Assembly (NCBI GenBank): GCA_011319805.1
Contig: SJRY01000250.1
Span: forward strand, 744,001 to 808,000
Origin: Macrocybe gigantea
Lineage: Eukaryota; Basidiomycota; Agaricomycetes; Agaricales; Callistosporiaceae
Length of the DNA stretch: 64,000 nt
Direction: 5' to 3'
Part shown: positions 63,391-64,000 of the stretch, in pieces
How the letters are laid out: each line of letters starts with the position of its first letter
Position numbering within the stretch: position 1 is the stretch's first letter
Notes under the pieces: generated by a model
Told to the model about the DNA's origin: nothing
The model's database searches: none
The model's input: the letters and a program-made list of their open reading frames with translations, nothing else
Position numbers and translations under genes: made by a program

Positions 63391-64000
63391 TTATTCTGGA
63401 TTGAGGATTGCAGATACTAAGCTTTTGCATCCTATATGCAGGAGAATATCAAGCACGTGAAAAAGAAGATGGAGAGATTACTTTCCACAGAGCCTGCGCC
63501 AAACCGCAAAGCCCGTTTCCTTCGTTTCTCTGCCTCCTCAGGGTCAATCTGTTCGATCGGAGTAGGTCGTTTCTTCGAGGTTTGATCATTGGAGAGGCCA
63601 AAACGGGCTGCTCGAGCTTCGAGCTTCTGGGTATCCTTGGATATGTGTGATCAATATAAGGCACCAGGTAGTTCGTCAAGAAATGACTAACGTCAATCGG
63701 CTTATGTGTCTTCTGGGTGGCCGTCGAAGTCTGCGGATCAACAAGAGGAATGCCAAAGCGAGCAGCTCGCCTCTTCCGTTTTTCAACTTCAGTTTCTTCA
63801 GCGGATGTTGGCGCTGCGGGGGTCTCTGTCATGGCCGCGGACAAAACTGAGGGAGTTGGGGGAGGCGCAACAGATGTACTTGGTGGTTTTTCGGCGGAGG
63901 CGTCAGCTTCAATCTTGCTTTGCCTGCTATAGGTCAAAATGGCACCAGGCGATGAACCGAACGGATGCTTACTTGGCAATGGTAGGGCTGCCATTACGCT
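63391..64000 (-). CDS. THO1/SARNP-like mRNA export protein, 5' end outside window
   Basis: Tho1/CIP29 proteins bind RNA and the TREX helicase Sub2/UAP56 during mRNP assembly. The visible part has two repeats of the Tho1/MOS11 C-terminal motif: EKRKRRAARFGIPLV (63765) and, after an intron, KLEARAARFGLSNDQTSKKR (63600) followed by EEAEKRRKRALRFGAGS (63500). An acidic/Pro-rich linker (APPPTPSVLS) precedes these. The exon at the right edge (ALPLPSK) is joined by an intron (about 63937-63981), so the N-terminal SAP domain expected for the family would lie beyond 64000. The last splice and stop (TAA 63391) are tentative. It converges on ALA1 with only 76 bp between stops. Confidence 0.72.

Overview
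This is a 64 kb piece of a filamentous fungal nuclear chromosome, most probably from an agaricomycete (mushroom-forming basidiomycete). The evidence is eukaryotic gene content (Mediator, DASH, Ski complex, ATG5, DBF4, RAX2, class IV-type chitin synthase), roughly 50-bp GT..AG introns in nearly every gene, gaps of only 60-350 bp between genes, and a tandem Zn2Cys6 regulator and a small secreted protein family that I associate with mushrooms. I see no prokaryotic operon, CRISPR array, rRNA, tRNA or viral region. Gene limits below were built by joining exons by eye; they are models, not transcript evidence.

Layout. 1-8346 (-): a membrane-anchored protein with long DUF3712/LEA2-like repeats, whose 3' end lies beyond base 1. 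8692-9680 (-): an unrecognised basic nuclear-type protein. 9820-10500: repeat-rich DNA and a broken PIF/Harbinger transposon. 10520-17256 (-): a DUF3684/HSP90-like ATPase-domain gene that has lost its 3' end at the transposon. 17919-21810 (-): chitin synthase. 21986-27308 (+): SKI3. 27456-28697 (-): LETM1 family. 28759-29758 (+): MED27. 30371-37522 (-): DOCK-family GEF. 37686-39459 (+): DASH subunit SPC34 with a long extra C-terminus. 39633-40902 (-): ATG5. 41202-43070 (+): DBF4/Dfp1. 43172-44338 (-): secreted protein. 45095-46507 (+): tandem Zn2Cys6 regulator. 46873-48175 (-): S-adenosylmethionine decarboxylase. 48280-48921 (+): DUF1279 mitochondrial protein. About 49160-49500 (-): weak small gene. 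49581-50140 (+): probable complex I accessory subunit. 50338-54854 (+): RAX2. 55099-56588 (-): REI1. 56919-59050 (+): CLASP-N/TOG protein. 59232-59585 (-): mitochondrial bL34. 59787-63315 (+): alanyl-tRNA synthetase. 63391 to the right edge (-): THO1/SARNP-like.

From the chitin synthase to the right edge the genes almost perfectly alternate strand, giving at least seven head-to-head pairs with short shared promoters. The genes are mostly housekeeping (translation, ribosome assembly, RNA decay, transcription, cell cycle, autophagy, polyamines) with a polarity and cell-wall theme (chitin synthase, DOCK, RAX2, CLASP). They do not form an obvious pathway cluster.

Quality warning. Three head-to-tail duplications with exact junctions (about 1.11 kb, 0.49 kb and 0.29 kb) lie inside genes between 11.9 and 26.8 kb, and single-base, often homopolymer, frameshifts break several otherwise well conserved genes. 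Most of this looks like assembly and base-calling error. I found no convincing undescribed system. The best biological leads are the transposon-truncated DUF3684 gene, the long-period DUF3712 repeat protein, the extended SPC34, the RAX2 SH3 tail and the duplicated Zn2Cys6 module.
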